Notes under the pieces: generated by a model
The model's input: only the letters and a program-made list of their open reading frames with translations
Database searches by the model: none
What the model was told of the DNA's origin: nothing
Part shown: positions 8,458-16,888 of the stretch, piece after piece
How positions within the stretch are numbered: position 1 is the first letter of the stretch
Layout of the letters: each line of letters starts with the position of its first letter
Program-made: the position numbers and the translations under genes
Assembly: GCA_958295765.1 (NCBI GenBank)
Contig: CATQHB010000001.1
Coordinates: forward strand, 62,001 to 126,000
Source of the DNA: an uncultured Dehalococcoidia bacterium
GTDB taxonomy: Bacteria; Chloroflexota; Dehalococcoidia; Lucifugimonadales; UBA3495
Length of the DNA stretch: 64,000 nucleotides
Direction of reading: 5' to 3'

Positions 8458-8733
8458 TTCTTCAGCCGGGAGCCACTTATCTTAAAGAGATAGCATTTTG
8501 TTGGTATTTCTTGCCAGGCTACGCTATCGTTGGCCGGTAGGGGCGGGTTTGTAACCCGCCCACGTTGCGATGTCAGGAAAGTTCAGCGATGGCGGCGGCG
8601 GTTCTCCGCGCCAAATCTGACGTTGGGGGCCGGCCGGGTTACAAACCCGACCCTACGTCGATTAGAATATCAACAAGGGTTGATAATACCCATCATAGAA
8701 GTAGTTGACTATCACTGACGAGGAGATGTCCTG
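8458..8733. repeat. Family C element
   Basis: No gene. A family C element at about 8498-8693 has the left terminus TTGTTGGTATTTCTTGCC, the palindrome GTAGGGGCGGGTTTGTAACC, a central spacer, the inverted copy GGGTTACAAACCCGACCCTA, and the right terminus ATCAACAAGGGTTGATAATACC. Confidence 0.85.
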
Positions 8734-9048
8734 ATGGCGGCAACTGTTTACCCGTACCAACCGGACTATGCCGTGCCGCCCGGTGAGGTTCTGGCGGAAC
8801 GTATTGAAATTTGGGGGATGTCCCAAGCCGAGTTTGCCCGGCGCTGCGGCCGGTCGCCCAAGCTAATCAGCCGGATAATAGCGGGAGTGGCTCCGGTTAC
8901 TCCAGCTACCGCTCGGCAACTTGAAGGGGCGTCGGGACTTGACGCCAGAATCTGGCTGGGCATAGAGGCCGACTATCGGCTGCATTTAGAGCGGGAAAAA
9001 GAGCGTCTGAGCCGGCAGGCAAAAGCCCCGGCGCCCCCAACCCCCTAA
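8734..9048 (+). CDS. HigA/XRE-family antitoxin-like regulator, orphan
   Basis: 104-residue DNA-binding protein. After a short N-terminal segment it has the HigA-type opening PPGEVLAERIE, then a helix-turn-helix MSQAEFARRCGRSPKLISRIIAG (about 30-52), followed by VTPATARQLEGASGLDARIWLGIEADYRL, the standard HigA C-terminal part. It ends with a Lys/Pro-rich tail. No HigB/RelE-type toxin gene lies next to it; the gene downstream is convergent TldE, with which it overlaps by 4 bp. It may be a solitary repressor or the remnant of a toxin-antitoxin locus. SD GAGGAG lies upstream of the ATG. Confidence 0.83.
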   Translation: MAATVYPYQPDYAVPPGEVLAERIEIWGMSQAEFARRCGRSPKLISRIIAGVAPVTPATARQLEGASGLDARIWLGIEADYRLHLEREKERLSRQAKAPAPPTP

Positions 9049-10619
9049 AACACCTCATCCATATACCCGCCGATTTCCTCCAGGTGGAAGTCGGCCACCG
9101 CCACCTCCGGCGCCCAGGTTACCTGGTCGGAGGACCAGCGCACCGTCCCTACCGGTTCGGCGCCGATGCCCAGGATGTTGTTGATGACTTTCAGGATGTT
9201 GTCGTTCATCCGCAGGGTATTGGGCTTGACCGGCCCGGCCAGCTTGCCGTCCTTAATCAGGTAGGAATCGCCCACGATGGTGCCGCTGAAGTCGCCGGCG
9301 GTAAAGCCGTTGACCGGATAGGTGTACCAGATGCGCCCGATGTAGATGCCGTCGCCCACCAGCCGGAACAACTCCTCCTGAGTGTATTCCTCCCGTCCCG
9401 CCACAATCAGGTTGGTAGGTACGGTGGTAGGGGCGGCGCCGAAGTCCCGGCCGCCGCCGTTGCCGGCCCGGAACCCGTTGCGCGGGGCCAGGGCCGCCGC
9501 TACCGTCGCCGGGTCAACCCCCAGTTTCTCCCGGCCCCGGGGATCGTTCAGGATGCGCCGGTAGTTATAATAATCGGACAGCAACCCTACCAGGGTTCCC
9601 TCCTTAATCAAGTCGGTGCGGCCGGTGGGCAGCCCTTCGTCGGTGATGGACTTGGAGCCGGCCAGTCCGGGCCGGGAACCGTCGTCGTAGAGGCAAAGGG
9701 TTTCGCCGGCTATCGGCCGGCCGAACCGGCCCATAAAGGGCGACGCCTCGGCGTAGAAAGTATCCACTTGCAGCCCCGGCAGCAGTATCCACTCCAGCAG
9801 TTCGGCTACCGGCTGGGGGCCAAAGACCACCCGATAGCTGCCGGAGGAAACGCGCTGCCCGTCCATAGCAGCAATGGCGCGGCGGGCGGCGTCCCCGGCG
9901 GACTCGCCGGTAAAGTCGGCCAGGTGGCTGCTCACCGACCAGCCGCTGCCCTTGGCGTTCTGCGCCTCCACCATCGCCGTGGCAAAGGACATCACCATAG
10001 TGGACTCGTCGGTCTGAACCTGGGGCAAATGGCTGGAGGCGACGGCCATGCGCTCCCGCAACAGCACCAGGTCGCCGCCCAGAATCAGCCCCAAGTCCGC
10101 CAACTCCTGACTTTGCCCCGCAGCTTGTCCCCTGGCAACCGCCAGCAAGTCCTCGGATGACTGAAAGGCGTCCAGGCCCTTTTCCAGCATATCCCAACCA
10201 TAGGCCAGCAGCCGGGTATTGCTCAAGCGGCCCAAAGCCGGGTCATGGTAACGGGTTAAGAGCCGGGCCGGGGCGGCCGGCGTGGGCAGGCTGACAAACT
10301 CCGGGTCCAGGACGGCGCCCCGGCGGGCCTTGTCCAAGGCCAGGGCCGCCCCGGCCGGAGAGAGGTCGCTGGGTTCGCTGCCCATACCGGTCTTGATGCC
10401 TTCCCGAGTGTGAAAAGCGGCGCGGACGCTCAGGCCATAGGACTCCACCGACTTGGGTTCCTCCACCCCGTTGCTGGGAATGTGCGAAGTGTAGTTAAGG
10501 CGCAGAGTCAGGTTGACGTTAGCAGCGGCGAATACCTCGGCCTCGGCCACGTCCGGCTGGGCGGAAACGTAGGCCAGGGCCTCCTGAACGGCGGCGCGCA
10601 GGGCAGCAAGAGACAGCAT
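9045..10619 (-). CDS. TldE/PmbA-family metallopeptidase subunit
   Basis: 524 residues, TldE (PmbA) type: the non-catalytic half of the TldD/TldE heterodimeric protease that degrades unfolded or modified peptides and matures some peptide natural products in the cytosol. It shows the family C-terminal part (GIYIGRIWYTYPVNGFTAGDFSGTIVGDSYLI) and lacks the HExxxH zinc motif that is present in the TldD encoded at 12452-14020. TldE closely follows the aspartyl-protease gene (4 bp gap), so these are probably one transcript with the CBS protein. Starts ATG. The separation of tldD and tldE by three small genes is unusual. Confidence 0.9.
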   Translation of the reverse strand: MLSLAALRAAVQEALAYVSAQPDVAEAEVFAAANVNLTLRLNYTSHIPSNGVEEPKSVESYGLSVRAAFHTREGIKTGMGSEPSDLSPAGAALALDKARRGAVLDPEFVSLPTPAAPARLLTRYHDPALGRLSNTRLLAYGWDMLEKGLDAFQSSEDLLAVARGQAAGQSQELADLGLILGGDLVLLRERMAVASSHLPQVQTDESTMVMSFATAMVEAQNAKGSGWSVSSHLADFTGESAGDAARRAIAAMDGQRVSSGSYRVVFGPQPVAELLEWILLPGLQVDTFYAEASPFMGRFGRPIAGETLCLYDDGSRPGLAGSKSITDEGLPTGRTDLIKEGTLVGLLSDYYNYRRILNDPRGREKLGVDPATVAAALAPRNGFRAGNGGGRDFGAAPTTVPTNLIVAGREEYTQEELFRLVGDGIYIGRIWYTYPVNGFTAGDFSGTIVGDSYLIKDGKLAGPVKPNTLRMNDNILKVINNILGIGAEPVGTVRWSSDQVTWAPEVAVADFHLEEIGGYMDEVF

Positions 10620-10623
10620 AATC

Positions 10624-10980
10624 TCACATCAAAAGCCGGGGAGAAGGAATCAATCGTTCATTGGGCGAGTCAACGGCCAGCAGTAATTCTTGCAGAGAAA
10701 GCGCGCCCAGCAAAGGCACCACGTTCTCATCGCTGAACATTATCAGCGTCATTTCCGTCTCGCTGCCGACACGTATCCAGGTTCGGCCCACGCCGCGCCG
10801 GATTTCCCGCCCGTCGGCCAATTCAAAGGTGTATTGGCGGTGGGGTATTACCCCCAAGCGGCGCAGGATGGAGCCGGGCAAGGCGGTCAAGCTGGCGCCG
10901 GTATCCACCATGGCGCTGACCTTCTCAAACCGGGAACCGTCCGGGCTGCCTATTTCTACGTCAACGCTGAACGTACCCAA
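10624..10980 (-). CDS. Retropepsin-like aspartyl protease
   Basis: 118-residue single-domain protein with the clan AA fold seen in retroviral-type proteases that act as homodimers. The active-site motif DTGASLTALP is at about residues 27-36, followed by the hydrophobic strands and a glycine near VPLLGALSLQELLLAVD, typical of the second half of the fold. The start is TTG, preceded by AGGGGG four bases upstream, and the beginning LGTF matches the neighbouring paralogue. It sits between that paralogue and tldE. Its substrate is unknown; placement beside tldE suggests a peptide-processing cluster, which is inference. Confidence 0.85.
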   Translation of the reverse strand: MGTFSVDVEIGSPDGSRFEKVSAMVDTGASLTALPGSILRRLGVIPHRQYTFELADGREIRRGVGRTWIRVGSETEMTLIMFSDENVVPLLGALSLQELLLAVDSPNERLIPSPRLLM

Positions 10981-11033
10981 ATTGCCCCCTGGTCTATTTC
11001 GTTACTTGCCCGGGCGCCGGTTTCCAACCCGTC

Positions 11034-11417
11034 CTAGCCGGCGGGGATGGCTGCGGATTGCCGCATCAGCAACCCGTCGGTGGAGACTAACCGTTCGTTG
11101 GGGGTATCTACGGCCAGCATCAACCCCTGCAAGGAATACGCGCCCAGCAAAGGCTCAATGCCTTCGTCGCCAAACACCACCAGCGTAGTAACGGACTGGC
11201 CGTCAATGCGCAGCCAGGTTCGTCCCACGTCCCGCTGGATTCGCCGGCCGTCGGCCAGGATGAAGGTTAATTGCCGGTCTGCCGCCACCCCTAACTCCCG
11301 CAATACGGAGCCGGGCAAGGTGGTCAAGCGGGCGCGGGTGTTCACCAAGGCGCGGAACGTCTCAAACCGGGAACCGTCCGGGCTGCCTATTTCTATATCT
11401 GATCTGAACGTACCCAA
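11034..11417 (-). CDS. Retropepsin-like paralogue with inactive catalytic site
   Basis: 127-residue paralogue of the gene at 10624, alignable along its whole length (IEIGSPDGSRFE, LADGR, VGRTW, LLGAYSLQGLMLAVDTPNERL). In the position of DTGAS it has NTRAR, so the catalytic Asp and the following Gly are lost and it cannot work as an aspartic protease alone. The start is TTG at 11417 with AGGAGG five bases upstream; a longer frame reaches back to 11486 but would overlap the CBS gene. It could be a decaying duplicate or an inactive partner of a heterodimer with the active copy. Confidence 0.8.
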   Translation of the reverse strand: MGTFRSDIEIGSPDGSRFETFRALVNTRARLTTLPGSVLRELGVAADRQLTFILADGRRIQRDVGRTWLRIDGQSVTTLVVFGDEGIEPLLGAYSLQGLMLAVDTPNERLVSTDGLLMRQSAAIPAG

Positions 11418-11469
11418 GATTGCCTCCTGGCTCCTTGCGGTCGGAAGTCGGGCCAATGTTTTGTAACAA

Positions 11470-11916
11470 CTACTGGTCTGCTGCAATCAACTTCAGGAAA
11501 TCGTGGCGGGTGATGATGCCGACCAGCTTGGCGCCGTCCATCACCGGGAGTCGGTTAATGTGTCTCCGCAGCATCAACTCGGTTACCTCGCCGATGGTAG
11601 CGTCCTGCTGGACGGTTATGACCTGCCGCCGCATAACGTCCCGCACCGTTCGGCTGCTGACCCGCCGGGATACGTCCTCTATGTGTTGGGGCGCGGTGGA
11701 CGCGCCCAGCAGCGTATAGACGTTATGGGCCAGGGGGCGGTAGCGGGGGTGCAGGCCAAAGTCGGTATGGCTCAGTATTCCCACCAGGTTTCCCGGCTCA
11801 TCCAACACCGGCAACACGCTGACGTCGTAATCCAGCATCAGCCGGGCCGCCGCGCCCACCGTGGCGGCCGGACTCACCGTGACGACCGGGGCGTTCATCA
11901 AATCCCGTGCTAACAT
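11470..11916 (-). CDS. Tandem CBS-domain protein
   Basis: 148 residues made up of two CBS motifs: residues about 1-62 (MLARDLMNAPVVTVSPAATV ... LVGILSHTD) and about 85-146 (VRDVMRRQVITVQQDATIGE ... LVGIITRHDFLKLI). Such stand-alone Bateman modules bind adenine nucleotides and act as energy or ligand sensors. No effector domain is attached. It lies upstream of the two retropepsin-like genes and tldE on the same strand with a 52-bp gap, so it may be the first gene of that transcript. ATG start. Confidence 0.9.
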   Translation of the reverse strand: MLARDLMNAPVVTVSPAATVGAAARLMLDYDVSVLPVLDEPGNLVGILSHTDFGLHPRYRPLAHNVYTLLGASTAPQHIEDVSRRVSSRTVRDVMRRQVITVQQDATIGEVTELMLRRHINRLPVMDGAKLVGIITRHDFLKLIAADQ

Positions 11917-12451
11917 AGGTATCCAATCCGGGCAAAATCAAGATTCGGGTAATGTATTCTGCTGAGATAATCTTACCATATTGGCAGGAATGGCGCAGGT
12001 TAGGCCAGCCCTCCGGCGCCGGGCAATCGCGTCTTAACCAGGGCAACCCAGGCCACCGTCATTCCGGGACAACCGTCGTTCCAGAACAACCGTCATTCCA
12101 AGACAACCGTCGTTCCGGCGAAAGCCGGAATCCAGAACCCTCAGTAGCCGGCTCTCTCTTTTCAGGGGGATTTCCTGGATTCCGGCTTTCGCCGGAACGA
12201 CGGTTCCTTGGGTTGCCATAGTTAAGACGTAGTTGCCCTATCATTCAGCAGGGCCGGCGCAAAGCCGAGTTGCCGCCTCTCCCCGCTCATCCTGAGCTTG
12301 TCGAAGGATAAACCGACAGGGGAATCGCCGAATACGGAAGGGTGGTTCGACAAGCTCACCATGAGCGGACTTTGTTCGTGAGTGGACTTTGTTCATGACC
12401 TGAGCGGACTTTGTTCGTGAGCGGATTTCGTTCCTGGCATTGCCTTTGCGG
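11917..12451. repeat. Family A element with both flanks, then decaying family B array
   Basis: No gene seen. About 12021-12239 is the most complete family A element: GGGCAATCGCGTCTTAACC at one end, GTTAAGACGTAGTTGCCC at the other, three partial arms of the TTCCGGCGAAAG type and the long central hairpin. At about 12280-12370 there is a family B pair (CTCATCCTGAGCTTGTCGAA and TGGTTCGACAAGCTCACCAT), followed to 12435 by four degenerating GAGCGGACTTTGTTC-like units. Confidence 0.85.
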
Positions 12452-14020
12452 TTACCCGGGGCCGGTCAGGCGGGCGATGCCGCGCATGGTGGGGCCGCCG
12501 TTGCTCATCCGCTTGGCCTGCATCGGCTGGCCCTTGCCGCAGTTGGGTATGGGGTTGACCCGCAGGTCATTGCCTACGGCGTCAATGGAGCGGAAGTAGT
12601 TGCGCGAGTCGGCGGTTATTCCCCCGTCCCGGTAGAGTCGGCCCAACTGCCCGTTCCTGATTTCGTACACCTTTGCCGCAGTGATGCGAAAGTTCTCCCG
12701 GGATTCAGCAATAGAGGGGGTGCGGTGCCCGGCGACGTAGTAGCCCGAATCCACCTCGGCGATAATATCCTGCGGGTTGCGGTCGCCGGGGGCAAAGACG
12801 GTATTGGTCATCCGAATCAGGGGCGCCAGGTGGGACTCGGTGGCCCGGGCCGAGCCGTTGGGCGTAACGCCCAGAATGGCGGCGGTCTGCCGGTTGTTCA
12901 GAAACTCCTCCAGCGTCCCGTCCCGGATGATGTAGGCCCGGCGCGCCGGCGTCCCTTCGTGGTCATACCGGAAGGAGCCGTAGCCCTCCAGCAGCGGGTC
13001 GGAAAAGGCGGTAACCAGGGGCGAGGCAATCTGCTGCCCCAGTTGATTCTCCGCCAGGTTTTTCAGAAACCAGGAGCGGCCGGCGTAGGCCGTTTCATAC
13101 TTCAAGGCCCGGTCTAACTCCGCCGGATGGCCCACCACCTCATGCACCAGCAGGGTATTAAAGTGGGGGTCGGTAACTACCGGAACCTCCTTGTCCGGCG
13201 GCCGGAGCGGGGGAGCGGCAGCTACTTCGGCGACGTCGGCGCCCAGCTTGCGGCAGAAGTCAACGTAGTTGGGCAGGATGATTGGCCCGTTGGCGTAACC
13301 GTCGGTCAGGATTTCCCAGCCCCGCTGGTGGCCGGTGCAGTCGTACAGCTCAAAGTTGCCGTGTTCCCCGCCGCCGATTGCCATAACAAAGCCCTCGGTC
13401 TGGGCAAAGCTCTGGTCAATGTCGGCGCCGTCGGAACTGAGGAACAGTTCCCGGAGCAGAAAGGCGCTGGTTGAGGCGGCGGTGTAGAGGATCCGGTTGC
13501 TCTGGCCCTGGGCCGCCTGGCAGCCGGCCACCGCCAGGCGGACCGTTTCGACCAGGGGGACACTGCGGGGGTCGATGGTATAAGTCGCCGGTACGGAATC
13601 CTCGGCAATCGGCACGCGGGACAGGTAGGTATCGTCCAGGCGGTCGGCCAGGCCGGGGAAACGGGACTTGACCCGGGTCTTTTGCCGGGCGTTGGCCCGC
13701 GCCCGTTGGTGGGCCTGGCGAATACCCTCCCAGACCACCGCCTCAATGTTATCGGCGTCGGCGGCCCCGAGGATTTGGCCGTAATAGCCGGCGGCGGTCA
13801 TCCGGTTCCCGGCGATTACCCGGACGCCGAAGTCAAAGGCGACATCCTCGCCGCTGGCCTTTTCACTGCCGTTTTCGGCGTAGGCGCCCCGCTCCTCCCG
13901 CACCGCAATGCGCAGGTCGCAATAGCGGAAGTCGGGCAGTCGCTTAGCCCGTTCCGCCACCACCGAGCGCAGGTTGGGGCGCATCCGGTCCAGCGACTCC
14001 ACGGTTACCCGTTGCGGCAT
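12452..14020 (-). CDS. tldD: TldD-family zinc metalloprotease
   Basis: 522-residue catalytic partner of TldE. The zinc site HEVVGH (HExxxH) is at residues 293-298, followed by PAELDRALKYE. The C-terminal region CGKGQPMQAKRMSNGGPTMR matches the conserved end of TldD proteins. The heterodimer degrades or trims unstructured peptides in the cytosol. The tldE gene is 1.8 kb downstream on the same strand, beyond a repeat block and the CBS/retropepsin genes. ATG start. No precursor peptide gene for a modified peptide is evident nearby, so general peptide turnover is the simplest role. Confidence 0.92.
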   Translation of the reverse strand: MPQRVTVESLDRMRPNLRSVVAERAKRLPDFRYCDLRIAVREERGAYAENGSEKASGEDVAFDFGVRVIAGNRMTAAGYYGQILGAADADNIEAVVWEGIRQAHQRARANARQKTRVKSRFPGLADRLDDTYLSRVPIAEDSVPATYTIDPRSVPLVETVRLAVAGCQAAQGQSNRILYTAASTSAFLLRELFLSSDGADIDQSFAQTEGFVMAIGGGEHGNFELYDCTGHQRGWEILTDGYANGPIILPNYVDFCRKLGADVAEVAAAPPLRPPDKEVPVVTDPHFNTLLVHEVVGHPAELDRALKYETAYAGRSWFLKNLAENQLGQQIASPLVTAFSDPLLEGYGSFRYDHEGTPARRAYIIRDGTLEEFLNNRQTAAILGVTPNGSARATESHLAPLIRMTNTVFAPGDRNPQDIIAEVDSGYYVAGHRTPSIAESRENFRITAAKVYEIRNGQLGRLYRDGGITADSRNYFRSIDAVGNDLRVNPIPNCGKGQPMQAKRMSNGGPTMRGIARLTGPG

Positions 14021-14052
14021 AATGCGGCTCCTGTCCGGCTTACCGGCTACCG

Positions 14053-14385
14053 TTAGCTCTGTATCGCGGCGCGCAGGAGAATGGCTTCCCGGAGGGTGGA
14101 CATTTCCCCGGCCAAGTGGGCCTGGCCCTGTTCTATACCCCGCAGCCGTGCGTCCATCGCGTCAAAGCGCTGCGTGTTCTGCTCCTCCATCCGGTTAAAG
14201 CGCTGCGTGTTCTGCTCTTCCATCCGGTTAAAGCGTTGCGTGGTCTGCTCCTCCAGCCGGTTAATTCGCTGGTTCATCCGTTCTTCCATCCGAGCCATGT
14301 GGCGTTCCTGCCGGGCATATAAGGTGAATACTAACCCGGCCATCATAAGACCCATCCCGATAATGCCAATCAGTTCCGGCGACAT
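14053..14385 (-). CDS. Small membrane protein with 11-residue coiled-coil repeats
   Basis: 110 residues: one N-terminal membrane helix (about 5-24), then a charged coiled coil with three successive 11-residue units (RINRLEEQTTQ, RFNRMEEQNTQ, RFNRMEEQNTQ, about 41-73), then GIEQGQAHLAGEMSTLREAI. The repeats are also visible as 33-bp DNA repeats at about 14165-14270. It is a paralogue of the gene at 14424, which lacks the expansions. Function unknown; the layout suggests a membrane-anchored oligomeric tether. SD AGGAG before the ATG. It precedes tldD by 32 bp on the same strand. Confidence 0.75.
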   Translation of the reverse strand: MSPELIGIIGMGLMMAGLVFTLYARQERHMARMEERMNQRINRLEEQTTQRFNRMEEQNTQRFNRMEEQNTQRFDAMDARLRGIEQGQAHLAGEMSTLREAILLRAAIQS

Positions 14386-14423
14386 AGCTTGCTCCTTAAA
14401 TTGGTTACGGTCACGCTCTTACG

Positions 14424-14678
14424 TTATCCCTGTATCGCGGCGCGCAGGAGAATGGCTTCCCGGAGGGTGGACATTTCACCGGCCAAATGGGCCTGGCCCT
14501 GCTCCAGACCGCTCAGCCGCGCTTCCATCGCGTCAAAGCGCTGCATCATCAGTTCTTCCAGCCGGTCAATACGGCGTATCAGCCGATTCACACGGCGTTC
14601 CATCCGAATATCGAAAGCAATTAACATCCCGGCCAATGTAAGACCCATCACGATAATCGCAATCAGTTCCGGCGACAT
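14424..14678 (-). CDS. Small membrane coiled-coil protein, paralogue
   Basis: 84 residues: the same MSPELI opening, an N-terminal membrane helix (about 5-23), a shorter coiled coil (RLIRRIDRLEELMMQRFDAMEARL) and the same ending GLEQGQAHLAGEMSTLREAILLRAAIQ as the protein encoded just downstream. It appears to be the unexpanded copy of a tandem duplication. Similar short proteins are common in Chloroflexota without a known role. SD GAGGAG lies before the ATG (minus strand). It lies 65 bp downstream of the malic enzyme gene. Confidence 0.75.
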   Translation of the reverse strand: MSPELIAIIVMGLTLAGMLIAFDIRMERRVNRLIRRIDRLEELMMQRFDAMEARLSGLEQGQAHLAGEMSTLREAILLRAAIQG

Positions 14679-14743
14679 AGCTTGCTCCTCAAGTTAGCTG
14701 CGGCCCCACTCTCCCGGCAGGAACTGGGCAGGGTTATCGCACT

Positions 14744-15901
14744 CTAATGCGCGTGTTCCGATTGCCAGGCGCGGGCTACGGCGTGGGATACGGCCGGGAC
14801 TACGTCGGGATCCAGAGACCAGGGGATGATGTGTTCCGGCGTGGGTTCGGCTACCAGTCCGGCCAGCGCCTCGGCGGCGGCCAGCTTCATCCGGGTGGTT
14901 ATGCGGGGAGCCCGGGCGTCCAGCGCGCCGCGAAACACGCCGGGAAAGGCCAGGCTGTTGTTAATCTGGTTGGGGAAGTCGCTGCGGCCGGTGCCGACCA
15001 CCCGCGCCCCAGCCGCCGACGCCGCATCGGGCATAATTTCCGGCGTCGGGTTGGCCGCCGCCAGCACTACCGCATCCGCCGCCATGGCGCGCACCATGTC
15101 CTGGCTTACCGTGTCGCCAACGGACAGGCCAATGAACACGTCGGCGCCTTGCAGGGCCTCGGCCAGGCCGCCGGTACGGTGGTCCGGGTTGGTCGAGTCC
15201 AGCATCTCCGTCTTTACCGGCGTCAGGTCGGTTCTTTCCCGGTGGATGATGCCCTGGCTGTCCACCAGGATGATGTTCCGCGCGCCGTAGTCCCGCAGCA
15301 GCCTGGTGGAGGCGATACCGCCGGCGCCGGCGCCGGCAAAGACGATTTTCACCTCGTTTATGTTCTTGCCCACCACCCGCAGGGCGTTGAGCACCGAGGC
15401 CAGAACGACGATCGAAGTGCCGTGCTGGTCATCGTGAAAGACGGGAATACCCAAGTCCTGCAAGCTGTCCTCAATCTCAAAGCAGCGGGGGGCGGCGATG
15501 TCCTCCAGGTTGATGCCGCCGAAGGAGGGGGCCAGGTTGCGGACGGTGCTGATGATGGAGTCGTTGTCCTGGGTGCCCAGGCAGATGGGGAAGGCGTCAA
15601 TATCGGCCAGGCCCTTGAACAGGATGGACTTGCCCTCCATCACCGCCAGGGCCGCCTCCGGGCCGACGTTGCCCAGCCCCAGCACGGCGGAACCGTCGGA
15701 CACCACCGCCACGGTGTTGCCCCGGTTGGTCAGGGCAAAGCTCTCCGACTTATCGTGGTGAATTGCCATACTGACCGCCGCCACTCCGGGCGTGTATGCG
15801 ATGGACAATTCCTCCATCGTCTCTACCTTCATCTTGGAGGCGATGCTTACCTTGCCCCGGCTGGCCCGGTGCCGATTGATTGCTTCCGTTCCGTAGTCCA
15901 T
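14744..15901 (-). CDS. NAD(P)-dependent malic enzyme
   Basis: 385-residue cytosolic enzyme converting malate to pyruvate with NAD(P) reduction. It matches the short bacterial form: YTPGVAAVS (36-44), the substrate-region Lys in LFKGLADIDAFP (94-105), metal-site residues in IEDSLQDLGIPVFHDDQHGTS (143-163), the dinucleotide site FAGAGAGGIAS (188-198), and NPTPEI near the C-terminus. It lacks the phosphotransacetylase-like extension of long forms. ATG start with GGGAG upstream. It would supply pyruvate and reducing power from organic acids; no operon partner beyond the coiled-coil genes. Confidence 0.95.
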   Translation of the reverse strand: MDYGTEAINRHRASRGKVSIASKMKVETMEELSIAYTPGVAAVSMAIHHDKSESFALTNRGNTVAVVSDGSAVLGLGNVGPEAALAVMEGKSILFKGLADIDAFPICLGTQDNDSIISTVRNLAPSFGGINLEDIAAPRCFEIEDSLQDLGIPVFHDDQHGTSIVVLASVLNALRVVGKNINEVKIVFAGAGAGGIASTRLLRDYGARNIILVDSQGIIHRERTDLTPVKTEMLDSTNPDHRTGGLAEALQGADVFIGLSVGDTVSQDMVRAMAADAVVLAAANPTPEIMPDAASAAGARVVGTGRSDFPNQINNSLAFPGVFRGALDARAPRITTRMKLAAAEALAGLVAEPTPEHIIPWSLDPDVVPAVSHAVARAWQSEHAH

Positions 15902-16258
15902 CTTATCTCCCTTGTTGCGTGTTGTGAGCTTAAAGGCGCCGGGATTTCCCGCAGCGTCAATTTATATTTTCGCTAGTTCCGGCAGCGTAACTGCGCGGTA
16001 ACTCCCCAATTATAAACCCTATTGCAAGCCTATGGGCAGATACCACCGGGTTTCTCAAGGCAATTGCGTCTTAACCGGAGCAACCCAGTCAACCGTCATT
16101 GGCAACTCAAACAACGGCAACCCAAACAACCGTCGTTCCGGCGAAAGCCGGAATCCAGGAAATCCCCCGGAAAAGAGCGGGCTGGATACCGAGCGGTCTG
16201 GATTCCGGCTTTCGCCGGAACGACGGGTTTATGACCGGATTGACGGCATAGGGCAACG
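15902..16258. repeat. Malic-enzyme upstream region and family A element
   Basis: The first 150 bp is AT-richer sequence that should hold the malic enzyme promoter; I could not fix a convincing -35/-10 pair. A family A element runs from about 16059 (GGCAATTGCGTCTTAACC) to 16258 with an expanded left flank of CAACCCAAACAACCG-type units and ends directly at the stop codon of the next gene. Confidence 0.75.
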
Positions 16259-16888
16259 CTATCGCCCCCGCCGGGCCACCCGCACGTTCCACCAGACAAT
16301 CAGCGGCGTAATCACCAGGGTCGGCAGTATCCAGGCCAGCCACGGGGGGTTGGTCGCCACGTTGACCACCAGCACGGCGGTTATGGTAGCGATAGTGCCG
16401 CCCATCATATTGGTCAGGTGGCGGGAAATGCGCCGGGCATAGGGCGCCGGCGCCGCCCGGTAAAAGAGCGCGTCGGCCAAGCCCAACGCCAGGGCGAGGC
16501 CCCCAAAGATAACCATAGTTACCCATTGGGAATCGCCGGAACGGGCCAGGATGACGGCGTAGCCCACCATTCCCAGCCCGGTCAGCCCCATAATCGCTAC
16601 GGCGGCCCAATCCACCGGACGGGGCTGCCCCCGGCGGTTGCGCGCAAAACGCCAGCCGGCGAAAACCAGGTAGAAACTGAATACTCCGATGAGCAGCAGA
16701 AACAGGTCGGCCCCCAACAGCGCCAGGGGCAGGGCGGTAAGGAACACTCCGGTCATCGCCAGGGCATACACCCGTCCCGACCGCACGTGATTGACGCCGC
16801 CTTTGGCCGTGAACAGCGCCCCGCCGGCGGCCAGCAAGGCCACCGACCCGGCCCCGATGTGGATAATGAGCAGCGCCAAGCTCAGCAT
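16259..16888 (-). CDS. DUF2306-like multi-pass membrane protein
   Basis: 209 residues with about seven hydrophobic segments (e.g. 3-24, 42-60, 62-78, 95-113, 121-139, 160-177, 182-200). The His in the first helix (IIHIGAGSVALLAAGGALF), the basic KGG-HVRSGRVYA loop and the later RRISRHLTNMMGG helix match the DUF2306/predicted-membrane-protein family, whose role is unknown and which may bind haem through its histidines. ATG start with an A/G-rich SD (AGGGGAAAT). Single gene flanked by repeats. Confidence 0.75.
   Translation of the reverse strand: MLSLALLIIHIGAGSVALLAAGGALFTAKGGVNHVRSGRVYALAMTGVFLTALPLALLGADLFLLLIGVFSFYLVFAGWRFARNRRGQPRPVDWAAVAIMGLTGLGMVGYAVILARSGDSQWVTMVIFGGLALALGLADALFYRAAPAPYARRISRHLTNMMGGTIATITAVLVVNVATNPPWLAWILPTLVITPLIVWWNVRVARRGR

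Noticed and set aside
8734-9048. HigB toxin next to the HigA-like gene
   Set aside because: No 80-100 codon frame with RelE-type residues was found on either side.
12034-12219. Short frames formed by family A or B repeats (peptides with SGESRNPGN, AHGEPVEP or MVSLSNH)
   Set aside because: The same peptides appear at many gaps in all orientations; they are translations of palindromic repeats, except within mutS2.
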